Shown in pieces: positions 51,683 through 59,883 of a stretch of 64,000 bases of DNA. The notes beneath the pieces are model-generated. The model worked only from the letters and a program-made list of their open reading frames with translations. It was not told where the DNA came from and did not search any database. The DNA comes from Paraburkholderia podalyriae (GTDB lineage: Bacteria; Pseudomonadota; Gammaproteobacteria; Burkholderiales; Burkholderiaceae). Positions within the stretch are counted from its first letter, which is position 1. Each line of letters opens with the position of its first letter. A program made the translations under genes and the position numbers. Where the stretch lies: positions 1 to 64,000 of the forward strand of contig NZ_VZQQ01000019.1 in NCBI RefSeq assembly GCF_014397785.1, in the 5' to 3' direction.

Positions 51683-51705
51683 GACTCAACCCTTTCGGCA
51701 AACGC
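51671..51705. repeat. Inverted repeat across the virB8 start
   Basis: GCGTTTGC (51671-51678) and GCAAACGC (51698-51705) flank the virB8 start codon. In RNA this would be a hairpin around the ribosome site; as DNA it could be an operator between virB8 and the opposing gene at 51758. Confidence 0.35.
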
Positions 51706-51757
51706 ATGCCCACGGTGCTACACTGGGCTCCAGTTCACCTGCTGCAAGGGTGCAGCC

Positions 51758-52021
51758 ATGGCCAAGCTCAAGATCATTCTGCTGTATTTCGTACTGCCGA
51801 TCCTGCTGTTCGCGGCATTCGTCCTGTATCAGGTCGGTGCGCAGCATTTCGGCGTGGCGATGATGCTGGCCGGAGCGGTCGCATTCATCGCCTGGTCGTG
51901 GATCAGGACCACACCGAAAGAGCGTGCGGAGGCGCAGCGCATCGATCAAGAGGTGCGGTACCAGCAGGATCAGGAATGGGCGTCGTACTACGCGTCGCAC
52001 CAGCAAGATAATCATCACTGA
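51758..52021 (+). CDS. Small two-helix membrane protein on the opposite strand
   Basis: An 87-residue protein. Two hydrophobic helices (4-23 and 30-49) are followed by a charged, glutamine- and histidine-rich cytoplasmic tail. AAGGG lies seven bases before the ATG, and a TACACT -10-like hexamer lies 42 bases upstream. It is the only rightward gene within the leftward virB operon and ends two bases before the virB6 stop. A small membrane protein encoded within a mating operon could be an entry-exclusion factor; this is a guess from position. Confidence 0.55.
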   Translation: MAKLKIILLYFVLPILLFAAFVLYQVGAQHFGVAMMLAGAVAFIAWSWIRTTPKERAEAQRIDQEVRYQQDQEWASYYASHQQDNHH

Positions 52022-52023
52022 CC

Positions 52024-53052
52024 TCATTTGAAGATCCCCGGTGTGATCTGGCGACCGATCGCGCCCTTCCCAAAGCCCTTTACTGCTCCTCCGCCGCCCC
52101 CGGTAACAAGCGCTCTGGCAATCTCGGGCACCTGCCACATCATGAAAGCCCCCACTCCACAGACGAGCGCGAGCGCCAGCATCGCGAGGTAGTTCGTTGC
52201 GTAGTACGCGTCGCTGTTGGTGCCGCTCTGCGTCGCAGTCTGCTGCACGAGACTCTGGATGCCCGGCAACACGCCGCTATAGACGATCGCCATCATCAGC
52301 CACGCGACGACCTTGAAGAGCCCTGCGGAAATCGTGAAGCGCAGCCAGCCATCGAAGAGGAATTCGCCGGCGGGCAGGACGTACCAGGGGATGAGTACGG
52401 GCCCGAGGCAGAAGGCGATGTCGAGCAGAAACGAGCCGAATTGCACGACGACCACGAAGATCATCGTCATCAGCGTGATCGCAATGACCGCGAGCGCTTT
52501 GGCAAGGAACGCGAGCAGGACGAGCGGCAGGTTCTTGATGAGCGTCCAGATCGAGCTCAGGCCCGCCGAATTCGCCCCGGCATCGCTCGCGGTCCCGCAT
52601 TCCTGATGCTCCGTGTTCGGTATCACCACGCCATCGGGCGTCACGTCCGGCACCTGCTGGCAGACCTGGGCCGCTTCGGTCCGCACGCCCTGCATGATGG
52701 TCGAGGCGGCGTTGACCAGCGCTCGCAGCAGGTCACCGGGGTTGCCTTCGCCACCGGACACGCGCGAGGCCATGGTCTGCATGTTGTCGACGAAGTAGCT
52801 ATGCACCGTGCCGGACCAGGCCGTGAGCATCACGAGGATGACGGCGCACTTGATCAGGTGGCGGAAGAGGTTCGCGAAGAAGCCGGGGAAGTCCCCTTCG
52901 AGCAGCCACAGGAACACGTGCCATGTCGCCATGACGAGGCCCAGCGCGGCGAGCAGGTCGATGCCGTCGGACAGGAAGAGCGTCTGCAGGCTCGTGCCCT
53001 TCGCCTGCATCGCGGCGAAGAGGGTGTTGAGCACGGAGATGACGTCGTTCAT
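52024..53052 (-). CDS. virB6: VirB6/TrbL-family type IV secretion protein
   Basis: A 342-residue polytopic inner-membrane protein with about six to seven helices, a periplasmic loop (about 95-165, with two cysteines) after the first pair, and a glycine-rich C-terminus (GGGGGAVKGFGKGAIG). This is the VirB6/TrbL arrangement of the channel's inner-membrane pore. It is separated from virB8 by the opposing small gene. Confidence 0.85.
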   Translation of the reverse strand: MNDVISVLNTLFAAMQAKGTSLQTLFLSDGIDLLAALGLVMATWHVFLWLLEGDFPGFFANLFRHLIKCAVILVMLTAWSGTVHSYFVDNMQTMASRVSGGEGNPGDLLRALVNAASTIMQGVRTEAAQVCQQVPDVTPDGVVIPNTEHQECGTASDAGANSAGLSSIWTLIKNLPLVLLAFLAKALAVIAITLMTMIFVVVVQFGSFLLDIAFCLGPVLIPWYVLPAGEFLFDGWLRFTISAGLFKVVAWLMMAIVYSGVLPGIQSLVQQTATQSGTNSDAYYATNYLAMLALALVCGVGAFMMWQVPEIARALVTGGGGGAVKGFGKGAIGRQITPGIFK

Positions 53053-53081
53053 GACCTGGTCCAGTTGAAAATGGGATGCCG

Positions 53082-53378
53082 CTACCGCAGACCGCCGGCA
53101 AGGCGCAGCAGCCCGAGCAGCAGGGCGAGCGGCAGGGCGAGCGGCAGTGCGATCCAGGCTGCCGCAAAAACCTGCGGGTTTTCCGCGTGCACGACCAGCA
53201 GCCCGACGAGCAGCGACAGCCGGACGCTGCGGGTAATGCGCCGGTCGAACGTCCAGCCAGGATCGCGCTGATCGAACGGAATAACGCTGCGAAGCTGGTA
53301 TTCGCGGATGGCGTGCAGCACCACACGTAGCTCGGCGGGGGTCCTACACAGGTGGCGGATCAGCCAGCGCAAGAGCAC
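53082..53378 (-). CDS. Small membrane protein between virB5 and virB6
   Basis: A 98-residue protein starting with GTG, with GGGAG six bases before it. A basic N-terminal half (res 1-50) is followed by two hydrophobic helices (51-66 and 72-94). It starts ten bases after the virB5 stop, so it belongs to the operon. No match to VirB7 is seen because it has no lipobox. It may be an exclusion or assembly accessory protein. Confidence 0.55.
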   Translation of the reverse strand: MLLRWLIRHLCRTPAELRVVLHAIREYQLRSVIPFDQRDPGWTFDRRITRSVRLSLLVGLLVVHAENPQVFAAAWIALPLALPLALLLGLLRLAGGLR

Positions 53379-53388
53379 GGTCCACTCC

Positions 53389-54192
53389 CTACTGGTCCTG
53401 CAGCAGGTCGAAGTCGGGCGCGCCCGTTGTCGTCTGCTGTTCCTGCTGGTTGACCTGGCCGAGCGCCGCGGCGCGCGCGGCGGCGAGTTTGGCCGCGTTA
53501 CCCTGAGCCTGCGACTGCCCGATGTGGTCCTGCATCTGCTGCGCGACCTGCCGCTGCATGAGCGCATGCAGGTCGACCATCTCGCCAGCGAGCACGTTCG
53601 ACTGCTGGTTCAGCATCTGCAGCCCCTGCACGGCGCCCGTGACGTTCGGAATCTGCGACTGAATCTGCTGCAGGTTCTGCGCGCGGTCAGCGAGCGTGTC
53701 GAGGTTCTGCATGTCCTGCGTCAGTTGCTGCTGGTAGATGCCGCCGCGCGTCGACGCCAGCGACGTGTAAGCCGACAGCCACTGGGCAGGCGACATGCCC
53801 GTCGCATTCATCTCGGTGAGGCTGCGGCCGAACAGGCTGTTCGTGGCGCTCGCCGCCTGCTCGAGCTGCGTGATGGTCGTGGAGAGCGACTGGAAGTTCG
53901 TGATCTGCGTGCGGTAGGGGGCGAGGGTCTGGTCGATCAGCGACGCCGGAACCTGCTTCAGGTTCTGGGCCATCGTGACGTACTGCTGCAGGCGGGTGAT
54001 CTGCGCCTGAACGTTCTGCTCCACCATCTGCGCCTGCTGGGCGACCGACGAAACGAGCTCGGCGTGGTTCAACAACTGCGTGATTTCTGTTGCGCCGCCC
54101 GTCATCCCGCCGCCGGCACGTACAGTGCCCGAGTGAAGGACCAGGGCGAGGGCAGCGGCCATGCCGGCTCGACGAAGTACGGGCTCACGCAT
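53389..54192 (-). CDS. virB5: VirB5/TrbJ-family pilus protein
   Basis: A 267-residue protein with a signal peptide (cleavage near TVRA-GG, residue 26) and a nearly all-helical, glutamine-rich mature chain with long coiled-coil stretches ('EQNVQAQITRLQQYVTMAQN', 'RAQNLQQIQSQI'). VirB5 proteins sit at the pilus tip and promote cell contact. Its start overlaps the virB4 stop by eight bases. Confidence 0.85.
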   Translation of the reverse strand: MREPVLRRAGMAAALALVLHSGTVRAGGGMTGGATEITQLLNHAELVSSVAQQAQMVEQNVQAQITRLQQYVTMAQNLKQVPASLIDQTLAPYRTQITNFQSLSTTITQLEQAASATNSLFGRSLTEMNATGMSPAQWLSAYTSLASTRGGIYQQQLTQDMQNLDTLADRAQNLQQIQSQIPNVTGAVQGLQMLNQQSNVLAGEMVDLHALMQRQVAQQMQDHIGQSQAQGNAAKLAAARAAALGQVNQQEQQTTTGAPDFDLLQDQ

Positions 54193-56863
54193 GACCGGCC
54201 TCCGGCTCGGCCGATGCCGCCGTGTCCATGCCGGGCTGTGCCATGGCCTCCTCGATGTACCGTGCCTCCCAGTCCGGATGACCGGAATGCAGGTGCCGGT
54301 CGAACATCAGCTGCGCGCTCAACTCCGACCGGAGGATGGCGATTGATGCCGGATCGAGCGGCACCGAAATTCGGCGCGATGCACCGCCCTGTTCGGTAAT
54401 GAAGTAGTCGCGCTTCGCGATGAGCTGCTGGATCGTGCGGATCTGTCCGTCGGAAAGACCGAAATCGCGCTGATAGGCGGTTTTCGCGGACGGCGTGAAA
54501 TTCTCGACCGGCACGAATACGCGTACGAGCACGTTGTCCCGGATCTGCGGCCAGATCTTCGAGGTCGAGACCTGCTCGGGCGACTGCGCATCCATCCAGA
54601 CGCAGCCGAGCTTCTTGCGCATCGTGACGATCCAGTTGCCGATCTGCGCTGCGAACGCGTCGTCGTCGAGCAGGTTCCAGATCTCGGGCAGCATTACGAG
54701 CGTCGGGCCGATAACGCCCCTGGCACGCCGCCGTTCCATCGAATCCTGGATGCGGTACGTCACATACGACAGGAACGGCCGCGCGATCACAGGGTTCGCG
54801 AGAATCCGGTCGGTCGCCATCGACACCCATCGCGTGTCGTCGAAACTGTCGTTAAGGTTGTCGAAGTAATGCGCGTGTACGGCGGAGCCCACCCACAGGG
54901 CCAGCTCGTCGGCAAGCGGCCCCGCAGGTAGTGACGCGTGGACCGTACGCAGCCGCCACAGGCGCCGGTCGCGCCGGCTGCGCGTCGCGGCGAGCGCCTT
55001 CTCCAGTTCGCGGTGGTCGCCCGCGGTCACGCGGTAGGTGCCACGCTGCTGCGCCAGCATCACGATCCATTCGGCGAGGAACTCGATGTGGCGCGGGTCC
55101 GCGAGCAACACGAGCGGGTTCATTTGCGCCTGCTCGTCCGCCGAAGCGCCGGCTGCGCCATGATCGAACTGCAGGTAGCGGCCGCCCTGCAGGATGGTCG
55201 GGATTCGCATCGACAGGTCCTTGTCGAATCCGTACAGCCAGGCGTTCGGGTACTTGCGAAAGAGCGTCGCGCACAGCAGCATGAAGATCGTCTTGCCGAA
55301 TCCGGTGCGGCCACAGACCAGCATGTGCCCGACATCGGCGAGGAAGGCGGTGAACCAGTAGGGCGTGCCGAACTCGGTCGGAAACGCGGCGAGCGCCGGG
55401 CAGCGCGTGCCGGTTTCCTTCGTCAGGTGCGCGTTGATCGGGTGCCCTTCGGAGACGCCGCGCAGCGGCAGCAGGCGGGCAAGCGCCGCGGTATCGATGA
55501 ACGACCAGCGCGCGCATTCGCGCCACATGCCGGGGATGCTCGTCGCGAAGGCCGAGAACGCGTGAAGCGTTTCGCGCACGGGCGCGAAGTGCGCGGCTCG
55601 CAGCGCTTCCTCGACGGCGCGGTGGGTCATGACCACCTGCGCCCACGCGGCTTCGACGGCCGTGCCGTCATCGAACGGTGCCGTCTCGAAAACGGGCGAG
55701 AAGGAAAGCGCGGACAGGTTGTAGTACCCGTACATCTCCTCGGCCATCTCGACCTTGCCCACGCGCCGGTTCGCGTCGTCTGCGGCGGCGGAGCGAGACT
55801 GGTTCTGTCGCGCGCCGGACGTGTCGCCGCCGCGCAGCGTAGCGGCGAGCAGTGAACGCGTATCGAGCCGGCGGCCCTCATGATAGCGGCGCACGCTGTC
55901 GATGAAACGCATCGCGGCGTTGGGCGTGGTGAGACGGAAGCAGTGGCTGACCGTGAGTTCCCCGGGCACCTTCAGCAGGCCGTCCAGGCTCGTGGGCAAC
56001 ACCGTGTCTGGCCAGAAGTCACGGCGGGCAGGAATCCCCGCCGCGATAGCGAAGCGCTGGCGGCCATGCGAATAGAAGTGCAGGTAGTCGTGACCTGGGC
56101 GGACCTCCGTATCGCACATCGCGAGGTCGAGTGCAGGGATGTCCGGTATGGGCACGGCCGATACCTGATCGCTCGGCGGGGAGCAGCACGCGTGCATGAA
56201 CTCACCGAGTGCCGGACCACTCAGGCGCCGGCAGGCCAGGCGCGGGTTGCCCGCGACGAAGCCGAACAGGATGTTCTCGAAGGTCTCGACGACGGCGGCC
56301 AGCTCTGACGCCGTATACGCGAACAGGTACTGGTCGGAGAACGTGCCGCGCACGGCCTGTATCAGCGACTCTGCGATCGACAGCCCGTCATGTGTCATGC
56401 CATGCGTGATCTTGCCGGCGAACCGGTCGATGCCGACGTCCGGGGCCAGCGTGAACGTCACGAAATGACGGTTCGTGTAGTTGGCGCCGCGCTCGAACGT
56501 TTCGCGCCGGGCATCATCGACCCGTTGCGCCACCGGATCTGGCATCGGTACGGTGAGATAGCGCGCGCTGCGACGGCGGTGAATCGTCCACCACATCGTG
56601 ACGGGCCGACGGGCGATGTCACGCAGTGACGTGATCAGGTTCTCCATCAGTTCGAGGACATTGCCGGTCGACAACGCATCGGCATCCGGTCCGGAGAACT
56701 CATAGGTTGCCATCACCGACGAGTCCTTGTTGACGATGAGCATGTCGCTGAAGCGAAAGAGCCACGGCACCATCTCGGCGGTGGAACGGCGATCGCCATC
56801 GGTGCGCTGCGCGACCTGTGCGAGCGACTCGGCGTCAAACGGCGAGCGGGTGGGCTTCAGCAC
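54185..56863 (-). CDS. virB4: VirB4-family type IV secretion ATPase
   Basis: An 892-residue ATPase starting with GTG inside the end of virB3, with GGGGG five bases upstream. An N-terminal CagE/TrbE domain (1-480) precedes the motor domain with Walker A GRTGFGKT at 518-525, FDKD after it, and a Walker B-like 'LVMLPEIWNLLDDD' further on. It powers pilus assembly and DNA transfer from the inner membrane. The frame is open upstream but no start signal supports a longer form. Confidence 0.92.
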   Translation of the reverse strand: MLKPTRSPFDAESLAQVAQRTDGDRRSTAEMVPWLFRFSDMLIVNKDSSVMATYEFSGPDADALSTGNVLELMENLITSLRDIARRPVTMWWTIHRRRSARYLTVPMPDPVAQRVDDARRETFERGANYTNRHFVTFTLAPDVGIDRFAGKITHGMTHDGLSIAESLIQAVRGTFSDQYLFAYTASELAAVVETFENILFGFVAGNPRLACRRLSGPALGEFMHACCSPPSDQVSAVPIPDIPALDLAMCDTEVRPGHDYLHFYSHGRQRFAIAAGIPARRDFWPDTVLPTSLDGLLKVPGELTVSHCFRLTTPNAAMRFIDSVRRYHEGRRLDTRSLLAATLRGGDTSGARQNQSRSAAADDANRRVGKVEMAEEMYGYYNLSALSFSPVFETAPFDDGTAVEAAWAQVVMTHRAVEEALRAAHFAPVRETLHAFSAFATSIPGMWRECARWSFIDTAALARLLPLRGVSEGHPINAHLTKETGTRCPALAAFPTEFGTPYWFTAFLADVGHMLVCGRTGFGKTIFMLLCATLFRKYPNAWLYGFDKDLSMRIPTILQGGRYLQFDHGAAGASADEQAQMNPLVLLADPRHIEFLAEWIVMLAQQRGTYRVTAGDHRELEKALAATRSRRDRRLWRLRTVHASLPAGPLADELALWVGSAVHAHYFDNLNDSFDDTRWVSMATDRILANPVIARPFLSYVTYRIQDSMERRRARGVIGPTLVMLPEIWNLLDDDAFAAQIGNWIVTMRKKLGCVWMDAQSPEQVSTSKIWPQIRDNVLVRVFVPVENFTPSAKTAYQRDFGLSDGQIRTIQQLIAKRDYFITEQGGASRRISVPLDPASIAILRSELSAQLMFDRHLHSGHPDWEARYIEEAMAQPGMDTAASAEPEAGHA

Positions 56864-57231
56864 GGCATCCCCCGGGCGAAGCCTTTCGGGCGGGCATTGA
56901 TCTTCTGGCGCAGCAGCTGACGCGGCTCGTAGTAGTCGCCCTGTCGGCTGTATTTCGCATAGCAGCGGATCTGGTCGGGATCGCGCCGCACGGCGAGCCA
57001 CAATACGGGATGCGTGACCAGCACCGCGAGCAGTACCCAGCCGTTGCGCAGGCCTGCGGCGAACGTGATGACGATGGCACCCTGCGCGATGCACCATTTG
57101 CGGTCGATGCCGAGCAGCAGGAACTGTTCGAGCATGGTCTTTCGAACGCGCGCGGCGAGTGGATCAAGTGGATCCAGCGGATCGACAGAGCCGACGGATG
57201 CGTCACGTGCGTCGGGGCGATGCGTATCCAT
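56857..57231 (-). CDS. virB3: VirB3-family type IV secretion protein
   Basis: A 124-residue protein. After a variable N-terminus it has the VirB3 layout of a short amphipathic region, a hydrophobic pair (57-85, 'GAIVITFAAGLRNGWVLLAV') and 'DPDQIRCYAKYSRQGDYYEP', the typical VirB3 C-terminal block. GAGG lies six bases before the ATG. It overlaps virB4. Confidence 0.8.
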   Translation of the reverse strand: MDTHRPDARDASVGSVDPLDPLDPLAARVRKTMLEQFLLLGIDRKWCIAQGAIVITFAAGLRNGWVLLAVLVTHPVLWLAVRRDPDQIRCYAKYSRQGDYYEPRQLLRQKINARPKGFARGMPC

Positions 57232-57242
57232 GCCGGACCTCG

Positions 57243-57665
57243 TCAGATGGTGCCCGTGCAGGCGGCGCCGTGGTTGAACACCTGGGCCCACAGCAGCGGC
57301 ATGTTCAGGATCGCGAGCGTGCCGAGCACGCCGCGCAGCACATGCGTCTTGATGTTGCTGCGACCATCGTCGAGCAGCCACAGCACGATCGAGCCGACGA
57401 GCGCCGAGAGCGACACGACCTCGAGCAGCTCGTTATCGAGAACGTCCTGGTACACGGTGCACAGCCCGCCGTTCCAGATGCCCGCGTGCGCGATGGTCGG
57501 AATTGAAGCGAGCCAGAAGGCCGTGAAGAACAGGCGCAGTGCGCTGTGATGACGGGTGACAACGGTTCGCCACGCGTCGCGCAGATCCACACAACGGTTG
57601 CGAAGCGCGGTGATGAAGAGACGGGCGGCACGGAGCCACCGGCCCCGTTGACGTGATTCATGCAT
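57243..57665 (-). CDS. virB2: VirB2-family pilin precursor
   Basis: A 140-residue precursor. It has an unusually long basic leader (1-41), a hydrophobic signal segment ending in the cleavage-like TIAHA-GI (residue 61), then a mature chain of about 79 residues with two hydrophobic helices separated by a short charged loop (DDGRSNIK), as in VirB2 and TraA pilins. Its ATG lies within the virB11 end, so it is coupled. It is the predicted major pilus subunit. Confidence 0.75.
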   Translation of the reverse strand: MHESRQRGRWLRAARLFITALRNRCVDLRDAWRTVVTRHHSALRLFFTAFWLASIPTIAHAGIWNGGLCTVYQDVLDNELLEVVSLSALVGSIVLWLLDDGRSNIKTHVLRGVLGTLAILNMPLLWAQVFNHGAACTGTI

Positions 57666-58707
57666 GGGCCAGATCCTCGTGGGAGGCGAAGCGGGAGAAA
57701 AGGCAACGGGTCTGATAGCGGCCGTCCCCTGCACAGAGCACCTCGCGAATTTCGACCGGGCCGCGCACCGCGCCCTGGCGTTCTGCATGCACGAAGAACC
57801 GGAACGTGGAGGCGATCTTCTGGCGTAGGTCGTCAATCGACAGGAGCCGCCCTTCGTCGCTCATGCGGATGAGCGACTCCAGCCGCGCGGGGGCGGTGTC
57901 GGAAGAGTCGGCATGGAACGAGACGATCGAGCCGGGGTGCCCGGTGTTGAGTGCTTCCATCAGGTCGAAGGCTTCGGCGCCACGGACCTCGCCGACGATG
58001 ATGCGGTCAGGGCGCACGCGCAGCGAAAAGCGCACAAGGTCGCGGATGGTGATGCCGAGATTGGTCTCGAACGCGACGTGATTGGGCGCGTGCACCTGCA
58101 GTTCGGCTGTGTCCTCGATCGTGATGACGCGGTCTTCCTGAGGCATCGCATCGATCATCGCGTTGAGCATCGTGGTCTTGCCAGATGAGGTGCCACCGGA
58201 GAACGCGACGTTGATCCGCTCGCGCATGACCCATTCAAAGAACTCGCGCAGCGCGGCGCCGCCCGATGCGAGACGGCTCAGTAGCGCGGTCTTGCGGCGG
58301 CGCGCGGCGGGCGACTTCGTATCTGGCAGCACGTCGAATGCCCCGCTGCGCTCGTAATCGGCGAGTCCAATGCGGCGGCGCGTGTGCTTGCGGATCGACA
58401 TCATGTCGCCATGGACGGCCACAGGATGCCGGGCGGCGGCAATGCGCAGACCCGGCAGTCGGGCATCGAGCAGCGGCGTCTGCTCCTTGGCATTAACGTT
58501 GGCGAGAATCGTGATGGCGCGATCCAGTGCGTCCGGATCCAGGTCGCAGCTGGGGACGTACGTTACTGTCCCATTGCGTTCGACAAAGATCGCATCGGCG
58601 CGGTTGATCATGATCTCCTGCACGTCCGGATCGGCGAGCATCAGTTGAATCGGGCCGAGGTAGTCGTTCAGTACCTCGATCGCGTATTCGTACGTGAGCC
58701 GGCTCAT
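57658..58707 (-). CDS. virB11: VirB11-family traffic ATPase
   Basis: A 349-residue hexameric secretion ATPase. It has Walker A GGTSSGKTT at 171-179, the Asp box 'ITIEDTAELQ' near 195-204, Walker B 'RPDRIIVGEVRGAEA' near 234-248 and the His box 'GHPGSIVSFHAD'. GGGAG lies seven bases before the ATG at 58707. VirB11 directs VirB4 between pilus building and DNA transport. Here it follows virB1 rather than closing the operon, an order seen in several non-Agrobacterium systems. Confidence 0.92.
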   Translation of the reverse strand: MSRLTYEYAIEVLNDYLGPIQLMLADPDVQEIMINRADAIFVERNGTVTYVPSCDLDPDALDRAITILANVNAKEQTPLLDARLPGLRIAAARHPVAVHGDMMSIRKHTRRRIGLADYERSGAFDVLPDTKSPAARRRKTALLSRLASGGAALREFFEWVMRERINVAFSGGTSSGKTTMLNAMIDAMPQEDRVITIEDTAELQVHAPNHVAFETNLGITIRDLVRFSLRVRPDRIIVGEVRGAEAFDLMEALNTGHPGSIVSFHADSSDTAPARLESLIRMSDEGRLLSIDDLRQKIASTFRFFVHAERQGAVRGPVEIREVLCAGDGRYQTRCLFSRFASHEDLAHA

Positions 58708-59234
58708 CGTCCAGCTCCCCATGTCGCGTGCCACGTGATCGGCCGGAACAGCTTCTCGATCAGCCCCGGGTCCTGCACCGCGAGCGGAGTGGCCGGCGCG
58801 GACGGCAGGGGCGGGGCCGTGTTGAGTGCGCGATAGACGCGGCGCGCGTAGGCAATGCGCTTCACGTGTGTGCCGGCGTTATAGGCGCCCACGGCATCCC
58901 ACGTCAGGCCGAGATGGCGGAGGTTCTGCGACAGGACCCACGCGCCGACGTAGGCGTTGGTGCAGCGGTCATGGAGGTCCGCACGCGAGATCCTGAAGTG
59001 CGAGAGCGTAGCGAGCCACCGGCTGTTGATCTGCATGAGGCCGATGTCGGTCGTGCCGTCTGCGTTCAGGTGGACGACATTCGCGCGCTGTCCGGATTCG
59101 ATGGTGGCAATCGCGCGCACGAGCCGTGCGTTCACGTGATGAAACCGCGCGGCGTCGTCGATGCAGTCGGCCCGGGCAGTAGCGGCCGAGCCGCAGAGCA
59201 CAGCACTAGCAAGAACGATCCCTACACGCTTCAC
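58704..59234 (-). CDS. virB1: VirB1-like lytic transglycosylase
   Basis: A 176-residue protein starting with GTG, GAGG five bases upstream. A signal peptide (cleavage near TARA-DC) precedes an SLT domain with catalytic glutamate in 'IATIESGQ' and 'TTDIGLMQINSRW', then 'VGAYNAG'. It opens peptidoglycan for the secretion channel. It is the first gene of the leftward virB operon. Confidence 0.9.
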   Translation of the reverse strand: MKRVGIVLASAVLCGSAATARADCIDDAARFHHVNARLVRAIATIESGQRANVVHLNADGTTDIGLMQINSRWLATLSHFRISRADLHDRCTNAYVGAWVLSQNLRHLGLTWDAVGAYNAGTHVKRIAYARRVYRALNTAPPLPSAPATPLAVQDPGLIEKLFRPITWHATWGAGR

Positions 59235-59883
59235 CTTGACCTCGTCTGTTCGTGGCCGTGATCCGGTGACCACGACCTGGCCGCGCCAGCCATCAGAGAA
59301 AAAGGACCTGCCGGGGCGCGGGGAGCACCCCGGCAGGCCAACAGCGCGCGTCGGCCCAGGGGGAAGGACCGACGGGTTCACTGTAGGCAGCGAAGACGCG
59401 CGACTGAGCCGGATGCCTGCCCGTATTCGCAGTTGGGCGAGCAGGTTTCTCGGGGGCCGCATATCGGCCTGTTTCGCGTGGGGCCACCCGTCCAGCGCAA
59501 TGCAAAGGCGTCTGCAGAAGGCTGCAAAGGCAAGGGAAACAAAGGACGGATCAAAGGGAAGGGCCCAATCCAAAGGCCGCGGGTGAAGCTGGATGAATCG
59601 CCTCACCCGCTCAAACGCGCAAACGGCGAAGGGCAAAAAAGGGGAGCTGCAGCAACGGACAAAACGCCACGGCCTTTGCCGCAGAAGGCCGGGAAAGGAC
59701 AGGCGGCGGCGCGTAATCGGGGCCATCTGTCCAGCAGCATGACTGCGCGGCGCGGCACGTTCTCGTGCAGCCATTTGCGGCAGGCGCTGCGGGCCAGTGC
59801 GTACGGTTGAACCATGCGACGCGTTGAGTCGCGCGCCTCATGACGAGCTCAGTCCCGTTCTCCCGTTCTGCTGGAAACCCGAC
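59235..59883. other. Divergent control region between virB1 and traI, candidate oriT
   Basis: About 650 bases with no credible gene. It holds a perfect ten-base hairpin (59307-59316 with 59328-59337, arms CCTGCCGGGG and complement) followed on the minus strand by a T-rich tract, and five CAAAGG copies (59503, 59525, 59540, 59552, 59571). A GGCCTT/AAGGCC dyad also lies near 59671-59690. It must contain promoters in both directions; a relaxase binding site is plausible here because traI starts at its right end. Confidence 0.4.

Noticed and set aside
54185..57097. VirB4 with a 78-residue N-terminal extension
   Set aside because: The extension is translated out of virB3 coding sequence and has arginine-rich shadow composition; GTG at 56863 has a good ribosome site.
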